From positions 248,001-312,000 of the forward strand of contig JACKMA010000009.1 of NCBI GenBank assembly GCA_024235635.1: a DNA stretch of 64,000 bases. Reading direction: 5' to 3'. Positions within the stretch are counted from its first letter, which is position 1. Every line of letters begins with the position of its first letter. The position numbers and the translations under genes are program-made. Source of the stretch: Zoogloeaceae bacterium. Its GTDB lineage: Bacteria > Pseudomonadota > Gammaproteobacteria > Burkholderiales > Rhodocyclaceae. The notes beneath the pieces were generated by a model that saw only the letters and a program-made list of their open reading frames with translations, was not told where the DNA came from and searched no databases. Positions 1 through 9,130 of this stretch are shown here, one piece after another.

Positions 1-229
1 CTCCCTGCACCGCGACCGCGGCGGCATCCTTGAGCGCCAGCGGGATGATCTCGAGGCGTACACCGTTGGCCTCGTCGAGGCCGTGCTGCCGGATCACATC
101 GAGTTCCCAGCTCACGGTGCCGTACTTCAACACGCCTACGCGGATGGTCGTGGCATCGTCGGCCATCGACGACATCGGCACAACAATAACGAGCAAGGCG
201 GCCAGCCCTGCGAACAGTCGGCGCAACAT
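1..229 (-). CDS. ABC-type solute-binding protein, N-terminal part (cut by window start)
   Basis: Only the first 76 codons lie in the window. Residues 1-23 form a signal peptide (charged start, hydrophobic core, cleavage near SSMA/DD), so the product is periplasmic. The mature start reads like the NMT1/SsuA/TauA class of periplasmic binding proteins: a first beta strand (IRVGVLKYGTVSWELD), a helix (VIRQHGLDEANGV) and a second strand (RLEIIPLALKDAAAVAVQG). Proteins of this class are often encoded beside PQQ-dependent alcohol dehydrogenases, which fits the rest of the island. The ATG is preceded by a good ribosome site (GGAGA). A consensus sigma-54 promoter lies 79 bases upstream. The substrate cannot be told from this fragment. 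Confidence 0.75.
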   Translation of the reverse strand, partial: MLRRLFAGLAALLVIVVPMSSMADDATTIRVGVLKYGTVSWELDVIRQHGLDEANGVRLEIIPLALKDAAAVAVQG

Positions 230-307
230 TCGAGTCTCCTTCCATTGCCGGCTTTGCCGAGCGGCTTGCCGGTCTGATGCGGTGCGAGCCGCATTGTTCC
301 CCACGGG

Positions 308-323
308 TGCAAGCGGTGTGCCA
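308..323 (-). promoter_or_regulatory. Sigma-54 (-24/-12) promoter of the solute-binding protein gene
   Basis: Read on the minus strand the site is TGGCAC-N5-TTGCA, a full match to the RpoN consensus with 10 bases between the GG and GC doublets. The start point would fall near 297, giving a leader of about 68 bases before the ATG at 229. A sigma-54 activator is encoded 2 kb away, and three similar sites occur in the same island. Confidence 0.8.
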
Positions 324-343
324 GCGATCAGCGCAGGTCACAC

Positions 344-375
344 AAAAAAACGGGCGGTCCGCATGCGGCCCGCCC
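344..375 (-). terminator. Rho-independent terminator, minus strand
   Basis: A GC-rich stem (352-375, with central palindrome CCGCATGCGG and outer arms GGGCGG/CCGCCC) is followed on the minus strand by seven T. It would stop transcripts from the GGDEF gene at 657, although it lies about 280 bases past that stop. It also insulates the sigma-54 promoter at 308-323. Confidence 0.75.
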
Positions 376-656
376 TGAAGTTACGCCATCGAGGGAGAAA
401 ACGTGGGTGGACCATGCCGAACTCGCGGCGATGTCAGGCGCTCGACGAGACACGGGGCGGAAGAGGGAGGGCCGCCCGGCCGGTGTCACCCACACGGCAG
501 TTAACGCATCAGCCATGCCTGAATTCCCGATCAGCCCGGAAACGCCCATCCACCAAGGGATTCCAGGTCATTGTGGCGGATTGCCGAGGGCGCACACGTG
601 CACCGAAACTGGACAGGTGTTTCAGCACGGAACGCAGAACAGGTGACCGAGCTGGA
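376..656. other. Non-coding stretch between the GGDEF gene and its terminator
   Basis: About 280 bases with no convincing gene on either strand. The short open frames here lack ribosome sites and family resemblance. It contains the dyad at 618-634, which recurs upstream of tonB. It may serve as the upstream regulatory region of the sigma-54 promoter at 308-323. Confidence 0.5.
618..634. promoter_or_regulatory. Candidate activator site, dyad TGTTTCA-N3-CGGAAC
   Basis: The 17-base element TGTTTCA-N3-CGGAACG is an imperfect inverted repeat. The reverse complement of 15922-15938 is TGTTTCA-N3-CGGAACA, matching at 13 of the 14 defined positions, the last base being the exception. Both copies lie upstream of consensus sigma-54 promoters (here about 300 bases from 308-323), so this is a candidate upstream activating sequence. 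Which protein binds it is inference. Confidence 0.4.
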
Positions 657-1955
657 TCACGCGCCACTGCGCTCGACGCGGTTGCCACCGGCCCGGCGCG
701 CCCGGTGCACGGCCTGGTCCGCCCGTCCCAGCAGCGTCGATGCACCGACCTGTCCGGCACGCCCGAGGGCATCGCCGGCAACGCCGATGCTGACCGTCAC
801 GCTGGCCGTGCGCCGGCCGATCGCAACCGGCGTGTCACCAATCTGGGCCCGCAGCCGTTCGGCGATCTCGGTCGCCTGCTTGACGTCCGTGGCCGGCATC
901 AGCACGGCGAATTCGCCGGTGCTGGTACGGGCCGGGAAATCGGTCGAACGACTGACATGACGCACGCGGTCGGCCACCGAAAGCACCAGCGCGCTCAACA
1001 GGTGCTCGCCATATTGCTCCGCGAGTTGGTCGAAACCGTCGATTTCGACGATCGCGAGCGACGACGGGGTCTCGAGCACCATGGCGCGCTCGGTCTCGAT
1101 CGCGAGCTGGCGCTGCAGGCTGCCACGGCTCCACAAGCGGGTCAGCGGGTCCACCGCCTGCTCGACCTTTTCGGTGCCGGTGCCGGCAACGAGGTGTCGC
1201 GCTGGCGCCAGATCCGCCTTCGGCAGCGGCGCGGGCGCGACCGCCGCACCCGGCGCCTCGGGCAAGGCCTGGGTATCGGCCACGGTCGGCTTCGCCGAGA
1301 CCGTCGGCGCCCGTGATCCGCGCGTCAGCAGGGTCACCAGCAACAAGGTCAGAATGCCCGCCATGGCGGTCGCCAGCGCGACGAAGCGGTTCAGGTCATG
1401 GCGTCGCTCGAGGGCCGCGTCGCGCGCATCCTCGAGCTCGAGCCGAACGTGGGCGAGCAGGGATTCCGCCTCTTCGGTCAGTTGATCGACTTCACGATCG
1501 AATCGCTCCATCGCCGCGGCGCCGTCGGTCAGCCGGGTCTCGCTCGGCCAATCGAGCAATACCGTCCCCATCTGCCTGGCCACCGCCCAACGCCGCATCA
1601 TCTCGGAGAGCCGCTGCTCCTCGTTGGGATGGCCGAAATCGGTATTGCGAAGCAGTTCGCCGAACAGGCGCTCGATCTGGCCGGCGATCAGCTCGAAGCG
1701 GATACGTTCGTCCGCGCCGCCGTGAATCAGGAAATCGTTCGGTGGCATCGCGCTGCGCGCCAGCATCAACTGAAGCCGCGAGACGTCCTCGAATCGCGCC
1801 TGGACGTCGTCGGCGATGACCTCGATGTCCCGCTGCAACGGACGATAGACCCATAGGTTGGCAAACAGCAGCACTGCGACGAACGGCACCACGGCGCCCA
1901 TCACGGCAAGCGCGAGTCGAACTCGGCGAGGAAAACCCTGGAGCAGTCCGGTCAT
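657..1955 (-). CDS. Membrane GGDEF-domain protein with degenerate active site
   Basis: A 432-residue inner-membrane protein. One membrane helix lies at about 14-36, a periplasmic helical sensor region at 37-190, a second helix at 191-212, an Ala/Pro linker, and a GGDEF domain at about 265-428 (opens with DPLTRLWSR, ends with ADQAVHRARRAGGNRV). GGDEF domains make cyclic di-GMP, but the signature here is STGEF (345-349). The first two glycines and the acidic third residue needed for catalysis are lost, while E, F and the following AVLMP are kept. The protein is therefore probably an inactive sensor or binding relic rather than a working cyclase. The gene ends 280 bases before a terminator and is divergent from the sigma-54 activator gene. 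Confidence 0.85.
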   Translation of the reverse strand: MTGLLQGFPRRVRLALAVMGAVVPFVAVLLFANLWVYRPLQRDIEVIADDVQARFEDVSRLQLMLARSAMPPNDFLIHGGADERIRFELIAGQIERLFGELLRNTDFGHPNEEQRLSEMMRRWAVARQMGTVLLDWPSETRLTDGAAAMERFDREVDQLTEEAESLLAHVRLELEDARDAALERRHDLNRFVALATAMAGILTLLLVTLLTRGSRAPTVSAKPTVADTQALPEAPGAAVAPAPLPKADLAPARHLVAGTGTEKVEQAVDPLTRLWSRGSLQRQLAIETERAMVLETPSSLAIVEIDGFDQLAEQYGEHLLSALVLSVADRVRHVSRSTDFPARTSTGEFAVLMPATDVKQATEIAERLRAQIGDTPVAIGRRTASVTVSIGVAGDALGRAGQVGASTLLGRADQAVHRARRAGGNRVERSGA

Positions 1956-2241
1956 CGAACGGTCGGTAACGGGGATGCCTGTTGCGAGGCGGTCAGACCG
2001 AAGAATATCGCGAGCCGTCGGTCCACGCGATCAAAGTGCGCCAACTGCCCCGGGCGCACGTCCCAGGTCGGCAACACTTTGCATCCGCCGATGTGCAATT
2101 CTGGAGCAGGTGTGGCAAATCGAGTAAGCAATCGCGGACAGGACCGCCGATAGCCGGCGGTGCGCCCGAAACTGGCAAACCGGCAGCTGCAAACGTCATT
2201 GGGCAGTCCGTGCGAGGCCGCCATACGGTGCGGCATGTTTC
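1956..2241. other. Divergent intergenic region, GGDEF gene / sigma-54 activator
   Basis: This 286-base region must hold the promoters of two divergent genes. I see no clear -35/-10 pair and no -24/-12 site. A minus-strand open frame (2236 to 1952) ends overlapping the GGDEF start (ATGA), but its sequence looks non-coding over its first half and it resembles no family I know, so I do not call it a gene. Confidence 0.4.
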
Positions 2242-4110
2242 ATGCAAGCCCGCGTCCCCATGAGCCTCAGCAATCAGGCCCGGCCCCACCACCATCAGAT
2301 CCGCTCGTCATGGTCGCGGTGTGCCGGTTACGGCCTCGTGCCGGAGAACGCGCTGGCGCCCGAACCGGTCGATCGGCTGCTGCTGTCCGAGCGCCTGGAG
2401 GCCAATGCCAGGCTGGTCAGCTTCGCCCAGCCGATCATGGAACACCTGCACGAGGCCCTCGACCACACATCGTCGATGGTGCTGCTGGCCGACCGCGAAG
2501 GCCTGATCCTGCGCGCCGTCGGCGACGGCAGCTTCGTCTCCCGTGCGCAGCGCGTCGCACTGATGCCGGGCGCCCGCTGGGACGAGCACGAGATGGGAAC
2601 CAACGCCATCGGCACGGCGATCCACGAGGCGTGCACGGTGGCAGTGGTCGGCGACGAACACTTCCTTGAACGCAATCGTTTCCTGACCTGCATCGCGACG
2701 CCGATCCAGGCGCCGACCGGCGGCACGCTCGGCATACTCGACCTGTCCAGCGACGTTCGCGTGTCTCTGCCGCACGCACGTGCGCTGCTGCATTCGACCG
2801 CCGAGATGATCGAGCATCGCCTGCTCGACAGCCTCGACGACGGTTTCCTCAGCCTGCATTTCAGCACCCACCCGGAAGTGCTGGGCAGCCCGCTCGAAGC
2901 AATCGCGCTGTTCGACGAGAATGGCCGCATGCTGGCCTGCAATCGCAACGCACGGCAGTTGTTCGGTGCGTCGCCGGGCGACGCCCTGCCGCTGTTCGAG
3001 GACTGCTTTTCGGCCGATTGGCGCCGACTCGTGTCCCGCGCCGGCCACGACGGCCTGCTCGAACTCCGCTGCCGGCAAGGCCGTCGGGTCGCCGCCCGGG
3101 TACGCGTTCGCCAAGTGTCGAAGCCACCGCCGAAGCCGTCCCGATCGGCCGACAGGCGTCCGGCCTCGGGCGGTGACGGCTTCGATGGCCTCGACCACGG
3201 CGATCCGCGGATGCGTCGGGCGGTCGATCGCGCCCGCCGCATCGCCGGCCGTGACATCCCGCTGCTGATCCAGGGCGAAACCGGCAGCGGCAAGGAGTGG
3301 TTCGCCCGCGCATTCCACCTCAGCGGCCCGCGTCGCGACGCCCCTTGGGTGGCGGTCAACTGCGCGTCGATCCCATCGACGCTGATCGAGGCCGAATTGT
3401 TCGGCTATGCCCCCGGCGCCTTCACCGGCGCCCGCTCGCGCGGCGCCCGCGGCAAGATCCAGGAAGCGCACGGTGGCACCTTGTTCCTCGACGAGATCGG
3501 GGACATGCCGCTGGCGCTGCAGGCGGTACTGCTGCGCGTGCTCGAAACCCGCTCGGTGGTGCCGTTGGGCGCCAGCCAGGAGGTGGCGGTGGACATCGGA
3601 CTGGTGTGTGCCAGCCACCGCCCGCTGCAGCAGATGGTCGCGGATGGGCTGTTCCGGGCCGACCTGTTGTTCCGCCTCAACGGCCTTACGGTCTGGTTGC
3701 CGCCCCTGCGAGAACGGGCGGATTTCGACGACCTCGTGCGGCACATCGTGCGTGACGAGAGCCCACTGCGCACGGTCCGCGTCGTACCCGAGACACTGAA
3801 CCTGCTGCGACGCCAGTCGTGGCCGGGGAACCTGCGGCAGTTGCGCAATCTGTTGCGCGTGGCACTGGCGATGCTGGGTGCCGACGAGCTCGAGTTACGC
3901 CCCGACCACCTGCCCGAGGAATGCCTCGAACCGGCCCTGCAGGGTGTCGCGGGCGCCGCCGCGGCCGGCGACCTGCGTGCCGCCGAACTACGGATGGTGC
4001 GTGATTGCCTCGACCGCCACGCCGGCAACGTGTCGGCGGCGGCGCGGGAACTGGGCATCACCCGGACGACCCTGTATCGCAAGCTCAAGCTGGCCGAAGG
4101 CCGGGGCTGA
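2242..4110 (+). CDS. Sigma-54-dependent activator, AcoR type (GAF - AAA+ - Fis)
   Basis: A 622-residue enhancer-binding protein. The N-terminal half has a GAF-like sensory region (about 60-200, with DEHEMGTNAIGTAIHE typical of AcoR-type regulators), then a PAS-like stretch (about 210-290). The AAA+ domain (about 315-540) has Walker A GETGSGKE, the sigma-54 contact loop GAFTGA and Walker B TLFLDEIGDM, so it should be able to open sigma-54 promoters. The C-terminal Fis helix-turn-helix reads AARELGITRTTLYRKL. Related regulators control acetoin, alcohol and PQQ-dehydrogenase genes. Four sigma-54 promoters found in this island are natural targets. ATG at 2242 is used here; a second ATG at 2260 (MSLSNQ) is an equal candidate, as neither has a clear ribosome site. 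Confidence 0.9.
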   Translation: MQARVPMSLSNQARPHHHQIRSSWSRCAGYGLVPENALAPEPVDRLLLSERLEANARLVSFAQPIMEHLHEALDHTSSMVLLADREGLILRAVGDGSFVSRAQRVALMPGARWDEHEMGTNAIGTAIHEACTVAVVGDEHFLERNRFLTCIATPIQAPTGGTLGILDLSSDVRVSLPHARALLHSTAEMIEHRLLDSLDDGFLSLHFSTHPEVLGSPLEAIALFDENGRMLACNRNARQLFGASPGDALPLFEDCFSADWRRLVSRAGHDGLLELRCRQGRRVAARVRVRQVSKPPPKPSRSADRRPASGGDGFDGLDHGDPRMRRAVDRARRIAGRDIPLLIQGETGSGKEWFARAFHLSGPRRDAPWVAVNCASIPSTLIEAELFGYAPGAFTGARSRGARGKIQEAHGGTLFLDEIGDMPLALQAVLLRVLETRSVVPLGASQEVAVDIGLVCASHRPLQQMVADGLFRADLLFRLNGLTVWLPPLRERADFDDLVRHIVRDESPLRTVRVVPETLNLLRRQSWPGNLRQLRNLLRVALAMLGADELELRPDHLPEECLEPALQGVAGAAAAGDLRAAELRMVRDCLDRHAGNVSAAARELGITRTTLYRKLKLAEGRG

Positions 4111-4139
4111 GCGCCGGGGTCGCGCCGCCGCGCCCTCGC

Positions 4140-5612
4140 CTACAGTGTCTTCAGATACTCCACCAGCGCATCCTTGTCCGCGGCGGACAGCCCGGTGCCG
4201 AACTCGTGGCCATGGTTGCCGCCGCCGCGCTGCCGGGTATCGTGCAGCGTACCGACCCGCTCCGCCTCGGTGCCCGCGGTGACGAAGCCGACCTTTTGCG
4301 CATCGTAGACGTTGAAGCCGCGACGAAAGGTGACCGGGCGCGCCGCCACCGGTTCGAGAAGATCCCGCAGTGTCGGCACCGAGCCGTTGTGCAGGTACGG
4401 TGCCTTGATCCAGATGCCGTCGAGGAAGGCGGCGACGTAGCCGCGCAGCGGTTCCTCGACCAGCCCCTTGCGCCGGATGCCCATCTCTTTGACCACGGCG
4501 TTGGCTTCCCGTGCGGCCCGCTCGTTCCAGGTATCGAGCCGGTCGCGACTGGTGCCGATCTCCTCGACCGGCACAACCGTGCCGGTTCGCCCGCTCTCGT
4601 GGCAGCGCGCGCACTCGGCCTCGAACAGCCCGCGCCCACGATCCGCCAGGGCGCGATCGATGGCGAACGGATAGGGTGGCGCGCGGCGCGCGGTGAAGTA
4701 CTCGAGCATCCAGTCGATGTGATCGAGAAATTCGCGATTGTCCTTCGGTGCCGCACCGAGCAAACCGAGCGCCGAATCGATCAGCACCGAGTAGGCGTCG
4801 TGGCTGTCGCCGGCGAAATTCATGCGCATGCCCTGCTCGGGCTTGTACTTGCCGAGGTTCCACAAGGACGGCATGTCGGTCGGGCCGAAGCTGTCGTCCA
4901 TCGGCCACTGGATCATGAAGTACTTGGTCAGGTTCATCGCATCGTCGCGGCCCCGCCCCCAGTCCGGGAACCCCGGGTGATACAGCCATGCGAACTGGCG
5001 CTCGCGTTCGAGCAGGCGCTTCTTGGTGATCGGGATCAGCACGAAACGGTAGATGAGCCGCTGGCTCAGCGACAGATCGGTGACCAGCGCGATCTCCCGC
5101 ATCAGATTGTCCGGATTGAAGCGCGGATCCTTCGCGCAATCGATCAGGAAGCGAAAAAACGCGGCCAGATCGAGGGTGTGGTTGGGCGCCAGCGGCACGA
5201 ACACCGGCGTCGAGTCCTCGCTCACGCGGTAGCTGCCGGTATGACACACGGCACAGGTGTTGGCCACCCGCGGGAAGCCGATGGTCTTCTTGGTGAAGCC
5301 GACCGGCAGTTCCATCCCCTGCTCCCAGGCCACGCCGAAGGCCGCATAGCCCCCCGGACCGGGCAGCTTCTCCGGGAACATCCGTGGCAGCACGTAGAAG
5401 ATCCAGTACGGGATGCCGGCGTCGTTCTCGGCGCCGATCGAACCGTACTTGAAACGCATCTCCGGATTTTCGGTGATCCAGGCCGGCTGCGGCTCCTCGT
5501 GGAAGAACTGGTACCAGCCCCAGACAGCCGCGGCGGCGGCGACGATCAGCAGCATGCAGATCGCGGTGATCCAGCATCGGCAGCGGCGGGCGCGGCAATC
5601 GGTCGGGCTCAT
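4140..5612 (-). CDS. Di-haem c-type cytochrome, membrane-anchored (last gene of five-gene operon)
   Basis: 490 residues with an N-terminal membrane helix (about 14-34) and a periplasmic body carrying two haem c sites, CAVCH (120-124) and CARCH (334-338). Near the C-terminus is APYLHNGSVP (404-413), a motif seen in large di-haem cytochromes of the RoxA/cytochrome-c-peroxidase type, where the region sits by a haem. It is a clear paralogue of the next gene (5625-7142): both share the patterns YGS-G-E--GIPYWI, LPG-GYA and W--GR-D--N. The catalytic role is unknown; peroxidase, oxygenase or electron-transfer subunit are all possible. It starts 12 bases after the previous stop in a run of five co-directional genes. 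Confidence 0.75.
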   Translation of the reverse strand: MSPTDCRARRCRCWITAICMLLIVAAAAAVWGWYQFFHEEPQPAWITENPEMRFKYGSIGAENDAGIPYWIFYVLPRMFPEKLPGPGGYAAFGVAWEQGMELPVGFTKKTIGFPRVANTCAVCHTGSYRVSEDSTPVFVPLAPNHTLDLAAFFRFLIDCAKDPRFNPDNLMREIALVTDLSLSQRLIYRFVLIPITKKRLLERERQFAWLYHPGFPDWGRGRDDAMNLTKYFMIQWPMDDSFGPTDMPSLWNLGKYKPEQGMRMNFAGDSHDAYSVLIDSALGLLGAAPKDNREFLDHIDWMLEYFTARRAPPYPFAIDRALADRGRGLFEAECARCHESGRTGTVVPVEEIGTSRDRLDTWNERAAREANAVVKEMGIRRKGLVEEPLRGYVAAFLDGIWIKAPYLHNGSVPTLRDLLEPVAARPVTFRRGFNVYDAQKVGFVTAGTEAERVGTLHDTRQRGGGNHGHEFGTGLSAADKDALVEYLKTL

Positions 5613-5624
5613 CGTTGGCTCCGT

Positions 5625-7142
5625 TCAGAATGTCTTCAGGTACTCGACCAGGGCGTCCTTGTCAGCGGCCGGCAGTTCGGTGCCGTAGGCCACGCCTTCG
5701 TGCCCACGGTTGCCGTTGCCGGGCAGCGCGGTGTCGAACAGGAACAGACGCTGCCCGCCTTCCTCGGCGCGGTCGGAGACGAAGCCGACCCGCGTCGGGT
5801 CATAGACGTCGTTGCCGCGGTAGAACGTGGCCGGTCGCAGGGCGGCCGGTTCGAGCAGGTCCCGCAGGTTCGGTACCGAGCCGTTGTGCAGGTACGGCGC
5901 CCGCAGCCAGATGCCGTCGAGCGGCATGTTGGCGTAGCCGAAGGTTTTGCGGAAATGGCGGAAGCGATGCGGGTAGCCGGCGTAGAGCGTGGCCTGATTG
6001 ACCGCCAGCTCGTAGGTGTAGGAATCGAGCCGTGCCCGGTCGGTGGCGACGTCGGCGATCGGCGTCACGTGGCCGACCCGGGCGCCACTGAAATCGCGGC
6101 CGTCGCGTCCGTGGCAATCGGCGCAGTAGTGCTCGTAGAGGGGCAGGCCGCGTTGCGCCAGTGCCGAATCGATCGGGAAGGGCCAGGGCGGTGGCTGGCG
6201 CTTCAGCAGCCAGTCCTCGACCCGGCCGATGGCGCGCAGCTCGATCGTCGGCGGCGTCGTGCCGGTGCCGAACGCGGCGCTCTTGTTGCGCTCCTCGGTA
6301 TGGGTGTTGTTGCCGTCCCAGTGCAGTTCCATGCGCTCACCGTCGTCGCGCAGCATGCGCGGCCCCTGCAGCCAGATCGACGGGAAATCCGAGGCGCCGA
6401 GCAGCTCCCTGGCGGGCAGCTGGTGCATCGGAAAATTGAACAGCACCTTGGCCGAATTGAAGGTGTCGACGCGGCCCGGCCCCCATTCCGGCTGGTCGAA
6501 GACGAAGTCGAAACGCGCCTTCAGCATCAACAGGCGCTCCCGCATCAATCCGATCGCAACCGGATAGACCAGGGCCCGATCGAGCCACGACAGGCCGCCG
6601 TTCATCGCCTCGATCTCGGGCACGATGAACTCCGAGCGGAACTTCGCGCTGGACGCGCAGTTGAAGAAGAAGGCCTCGAAGGCACGGATGTCGAAGCGAT
6701 GAGCCGGCATTCCCAGCACCAGGCGTGGCGCCGCGCCGGGCGCGTCGCGCACGGTGCTGGCATGGCATACGGCGCAATTCAGGAACACCCGATCGATGCC
6801 GAGGTGGAAGCGCTTCGACACGCCGACCGGCAGGTCCTTGCCCGGCTCGTAGATCATGCCCAGCGAGGCGTAACCTTCGCCCGGCAGATGTTCCGGGCAG
6901 ACTTTCGGCAGTGCGCGCCAGATCCAGTAAGGGAAGCCCGACTCGCGCTCACCGCCGGTGGAACCGTACTTGAAGTGCTCGGCAATGTCGCGATAGGTGA
7001 CCGGCTCGTCGGCACCGAAACGGCCGACCACGTACACTGCGACCAGCACCGCGAGCACCCACGGCAGCCACAGCAGCGCGCGTCGCATCGAGCGCAGCCA
7101 ATGCGCCATGGGGGTGGAAGTGTCGTCGTCGGGTCGCTGCAT
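5625..7142 (-). CDS. Di-haem c-type cytochrome, membrane-anchored (paralogue of downstream gene)
   Basis: 505 residues with a membrane anchor at about 22-40 and a periplasmic domain with two haem c motifs, CAVCH (123-127) and CADCH (340-344), plus APYLHNGSVP (415-424). Layout and spacing match the 490-residue neighbour, so the pair probably arose by duplication and may form a heterodimer. A strong ribosome site (AGGAGG, seven bases before ATG) fixes the start. The gene sits 15 bases after the 648-residue cytochrome gene and 12 bases before its paralogue. Resemblance to RoxA/MauG-type di-haem proteins is by haem architecture and motif only; the substrate is not evident. Confidence 0.75.
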   Translation of the reverse strand: MQRPDDDTSTPMAHWLRSMRRALLWLPWVLAVLVAVYVVGRFGADEPVTYRDIAEHFKYGSTGGERESGFPYWIWRALPKVCPEHLPGEGYASLGMIYEPGKDLPVGVSKRFHLGIDRVFLNCAVCHASTVRDAPGAAPRLVLGMPAHRFDIRAFEAFFFNCASSAKFRSEFIVPEIEAMNGGLSWLDRALVYPVAIGLMRERLLMLKARFDFVFDQPEWGPGRVDTFNSAKVLFNFPMHQLPARELLGASDFPSIWLQGPRMLRDDGERMELHWDGNNTHTEERNKSAAFGTGTTPPTIELRAIGRVEDWLLKRQPPPWPFPIDSALAQRGLPLYEHYCADCHGRDGRDFSGARVGHVTPIADVATDRARLDSYTYELAVNQATLYAGYPHRFRHFRKTFGYANMPLDGIWLRAPYLHNGSVPNLRDLLEPAALRPATFYRGNDVYDPTRVGFVSDRAEEGGQRLFLFDTALPGNGNRGHEGVAYGTELPAADKDALVEYLKTF

Positions 7143-7157
7143 CTCGCGCCTCCTGGT

Positions 7158-9104
7158 TCAATGGATCGCGCACGCCGGCAGGTCGGCATAGGCCGTCGCC
7201 GACAGCCCGGCTGGATCGAGTCCCTGCGACCGGAGGCTGCGCTCTAGGTAGTCGCGCATCGCGCCCAGGCCTGCGGACGCCGCGAATCCCACCGCCTGCG
7301 CGCTCGCCGGCGGCGGCATCGGCGTCTTGCCGCGGGCATCGCGCGGCAACTGCCACATCGCCAGTCGTCTCAGCATGCGCGGCGCACAGCTCGCCAGGCG
7401 GGTGCGCACCTGCTCGGCGGTGCCGCCGAGGAAACCCGGCGGGAACGCGTCGGCGGAATCGTGGCAGGCCGCGCAGTGGCGATAGAACGGCTGCAACTCG
7501 GTGTCGGCGATCGCACCGGCCGGCGTCGCCGACGCAGCCGCCAGCGCCGGCAGCAAGGGCTTCGGCGACGGTGCCGGCAGTCCGAAGCGCGCCAGCAGCG
7601 GTGCCAGCAGCCGCTCGCGCGACAGCAGGCCATCGCCAAAGGGGCCGGCTCCGGCATTGCCGAGTTGCTCGGCGATCGCGGTGTCGATCGCCGCGAACTC
7701 GTCGACCCAGACTGCGCGCAGCTCGCTGCCCGCGACCGCCAGCCGGCGCAGGGCGGCCCCGTCGGTGTCACGCACGACGGCACCATGACTGCGGTAGCCG
7801 CCATCGTCGACGACGAATTCATTGCCGTAGCTCACCATGCCGGCACCCGTTGCGAAACGGTCGATGCGCAGCCGATCGGCAGTGGCGCGGCCGGACAGGC
7901 TGACGCCACCGGCGCCGGTGCACACGATGTCGCGCCGCGCTGCGCGCTGCCGCCAGCGGCAGCTGAGCCATTGCTCGCGAACGGCCGGCTGTGCGATCCG
8001 CAGCACGGACTCGCGCAGCGCGACGATCTCGGCCGGCGACAGGAAGCCGGCGATCGCCCCGACCACCCGTGCCAGCGCATCCGGCTGATCGAGCCGCCAG
8101 CGCGCGATCGGCGCCCTGACCGTCAGCGGATCGAAAGCGGCCGCGACGTCCGCCGCCCGCCGAAGCACGTCGGCATCCAGGCCGGCAAGGCCTTCCGGCG
8201 GCAGCGCGGCAAAGGGCAGGCGGTTGGGAATGTCCGGATTCGGGATCTCGATGCCGTCGCGCCAGTCTCCGTCGGCATGGGCGCGCAGCGGCGCCAGCGC
8301 CGGCTCCGCGATCAGCGTGCCCGACACCGGCACACCCGAGAAGCGGGACCGCAGCGCCAGGCGCCACAGGCGGGCGCGGCAGCGCATGCCCGGCTCACCC
8401 GGGCCGCAGCCCACCTGCCAGACGCGTTGCGCGACCGACAGCAGGTTGGAGCGATCGGTGGCGTCGTCGATCGCATTGGCGAGATCTACGCCGCGGCGCC
8501 AGTCGAGACCGTAGTAGTCGCGACCGGTGGCCGCCAGCAATTCTGCAATGCGCGGGCTGGCACTGGTCTCATCCCAGGTCTGGCGGGCGAACAGCGGCGC
8601 ACCGTTCTGATGGCAGGCGAGGCACAAGCTGCGGTTCGCCGCACGCAGCCGCGGCGATGCGCCGGGGCGGTAGTCGTCGACCAGTTCGAACTCGAAGCGC
8701 CCGCGGCCCGGGGCATAGCTGATCACCTCGAGCACACCGGCCTTCTCGTGGTAGCCGAGGTAGAGCCGGTCACGCAGCAGCGGCGCTGCGGTGTCCCGCG
8801 GCTCGCCGGTCACCGCGACCACGACCCGCGGATAGCGGAAGTAGTCGGCGTCGCCGGCGGCATGCCGCTGCAGCGAGCGACCCAGCGGCACCAGTACCGC
8901 AGGCCGCCCGGCGAACGCTGCGCCGCCCGGCGCCAGTTGTGCGTCGATCAGCGCGAGCAGCCGCGGCAACGGGAACGGCACCTGCTGGTCCGGCCCGAGC
9001 AGCGCGCGAAATACCGAAGGCGACGTCGCGGCTGCGCCGGCGACACCCGCGCCGAGCACCAGCGCCAGCGACAGCAGGCCGCGCAGGGTCGTGATCGCGC
9101 ACAT
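7158..9104 (-). CDS. Exported di-haem c-type cytochrome, 648 residues, unknown function
   Basis: A signal peptide (about 1-25, ending AGA/AAT) precedes a long periplasmic protein with two widely spaced haem c motifs, CLACH (161-165) and CAACH (544-548). The second lies in a small C-terminal cytochrome-like domain (about 530-645) with MPPP and a final C that may be structural. The roughly 380 residues between the haems contain extra cysteines (233, 242, 382, 395) and no domain I recognise. It lacks the APYLHNGSVP motif of the two cytochromes downstream. It is the third gene of the operon, 26 bases after the lipoprotein gene. Its position suggests one multi-haem complex with its neighbours, which is inference. 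Confidence 0.7.
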   Translation of the reverse strand: MCAITTLRGLLSLALVLGAGVAGAAATSPSVFRALLGPDQQVPFPLPRLLALIDAQLAPGGAAFAGRPAVLVPLGRSLQRHAAGDADYFRYPRVVVAVTGEPRDTAAPLLRDRLYLGYHEKAGVLEVISYAPGRGRFEFELVDDYRPGASPRLRAANRSLCLACHQNGAPLFARQTWDETSASPRIAELLAATGRDYYGLDWRRGVDLANAIDDATDRSNLLSVAQRVWQVGCGPGEPGMRCRARLWRLALRSRFSGVPVSGTLIAEPALAPLRAHADGDWRDGIEIPNPDIPNRLPFAALPPEGLAGLDADVLRRAADVAAAFDPLTVRAPIARWRLDQPDALARVVGAIAGFLSPAEIVALRESVLRIAQPAVREQWLSCRWRQRAARRDIVCTGAGGVSLSGRATADRLRIDRFATGAGMVSYGNEFVVDDGGYRSHGAVVRDTDGAALRRLAVAGSELRAVWVDEFAAIDTAIAEQLGNAGAGPFGDGLLSRERLLAPLLARFGLPAPSPKPLLPALAAASATPAGAIADTELQPFYRHCAACHDSADAFPPGFLGGTAEQVRTRLASCAPRMLRRLAMWQLPRDARGKTPMPPPASAQAVGFAASAGLGAMRDYLERSLRSQGLDPAGLSATAYADLPACAIH

Positions 9105-9130
9105 TGGCAGCTCTCCCGACGTTCCGTCGG

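Noticed and set aside
502..569. Possible PqqA-like short peptide on the minus strand (MTWNPLVDG...)
   Set aside because: It lacks the conserved Glu-x3-Tyr pair needed for PQQ synthesis and has no ribosome site.
1952..2236. Minus-strand open frame overlapping the start of the GGDEF gene
   Set aside because: First half has no coding character, no signal or domain is visible, and the start lacks a ribosome site.
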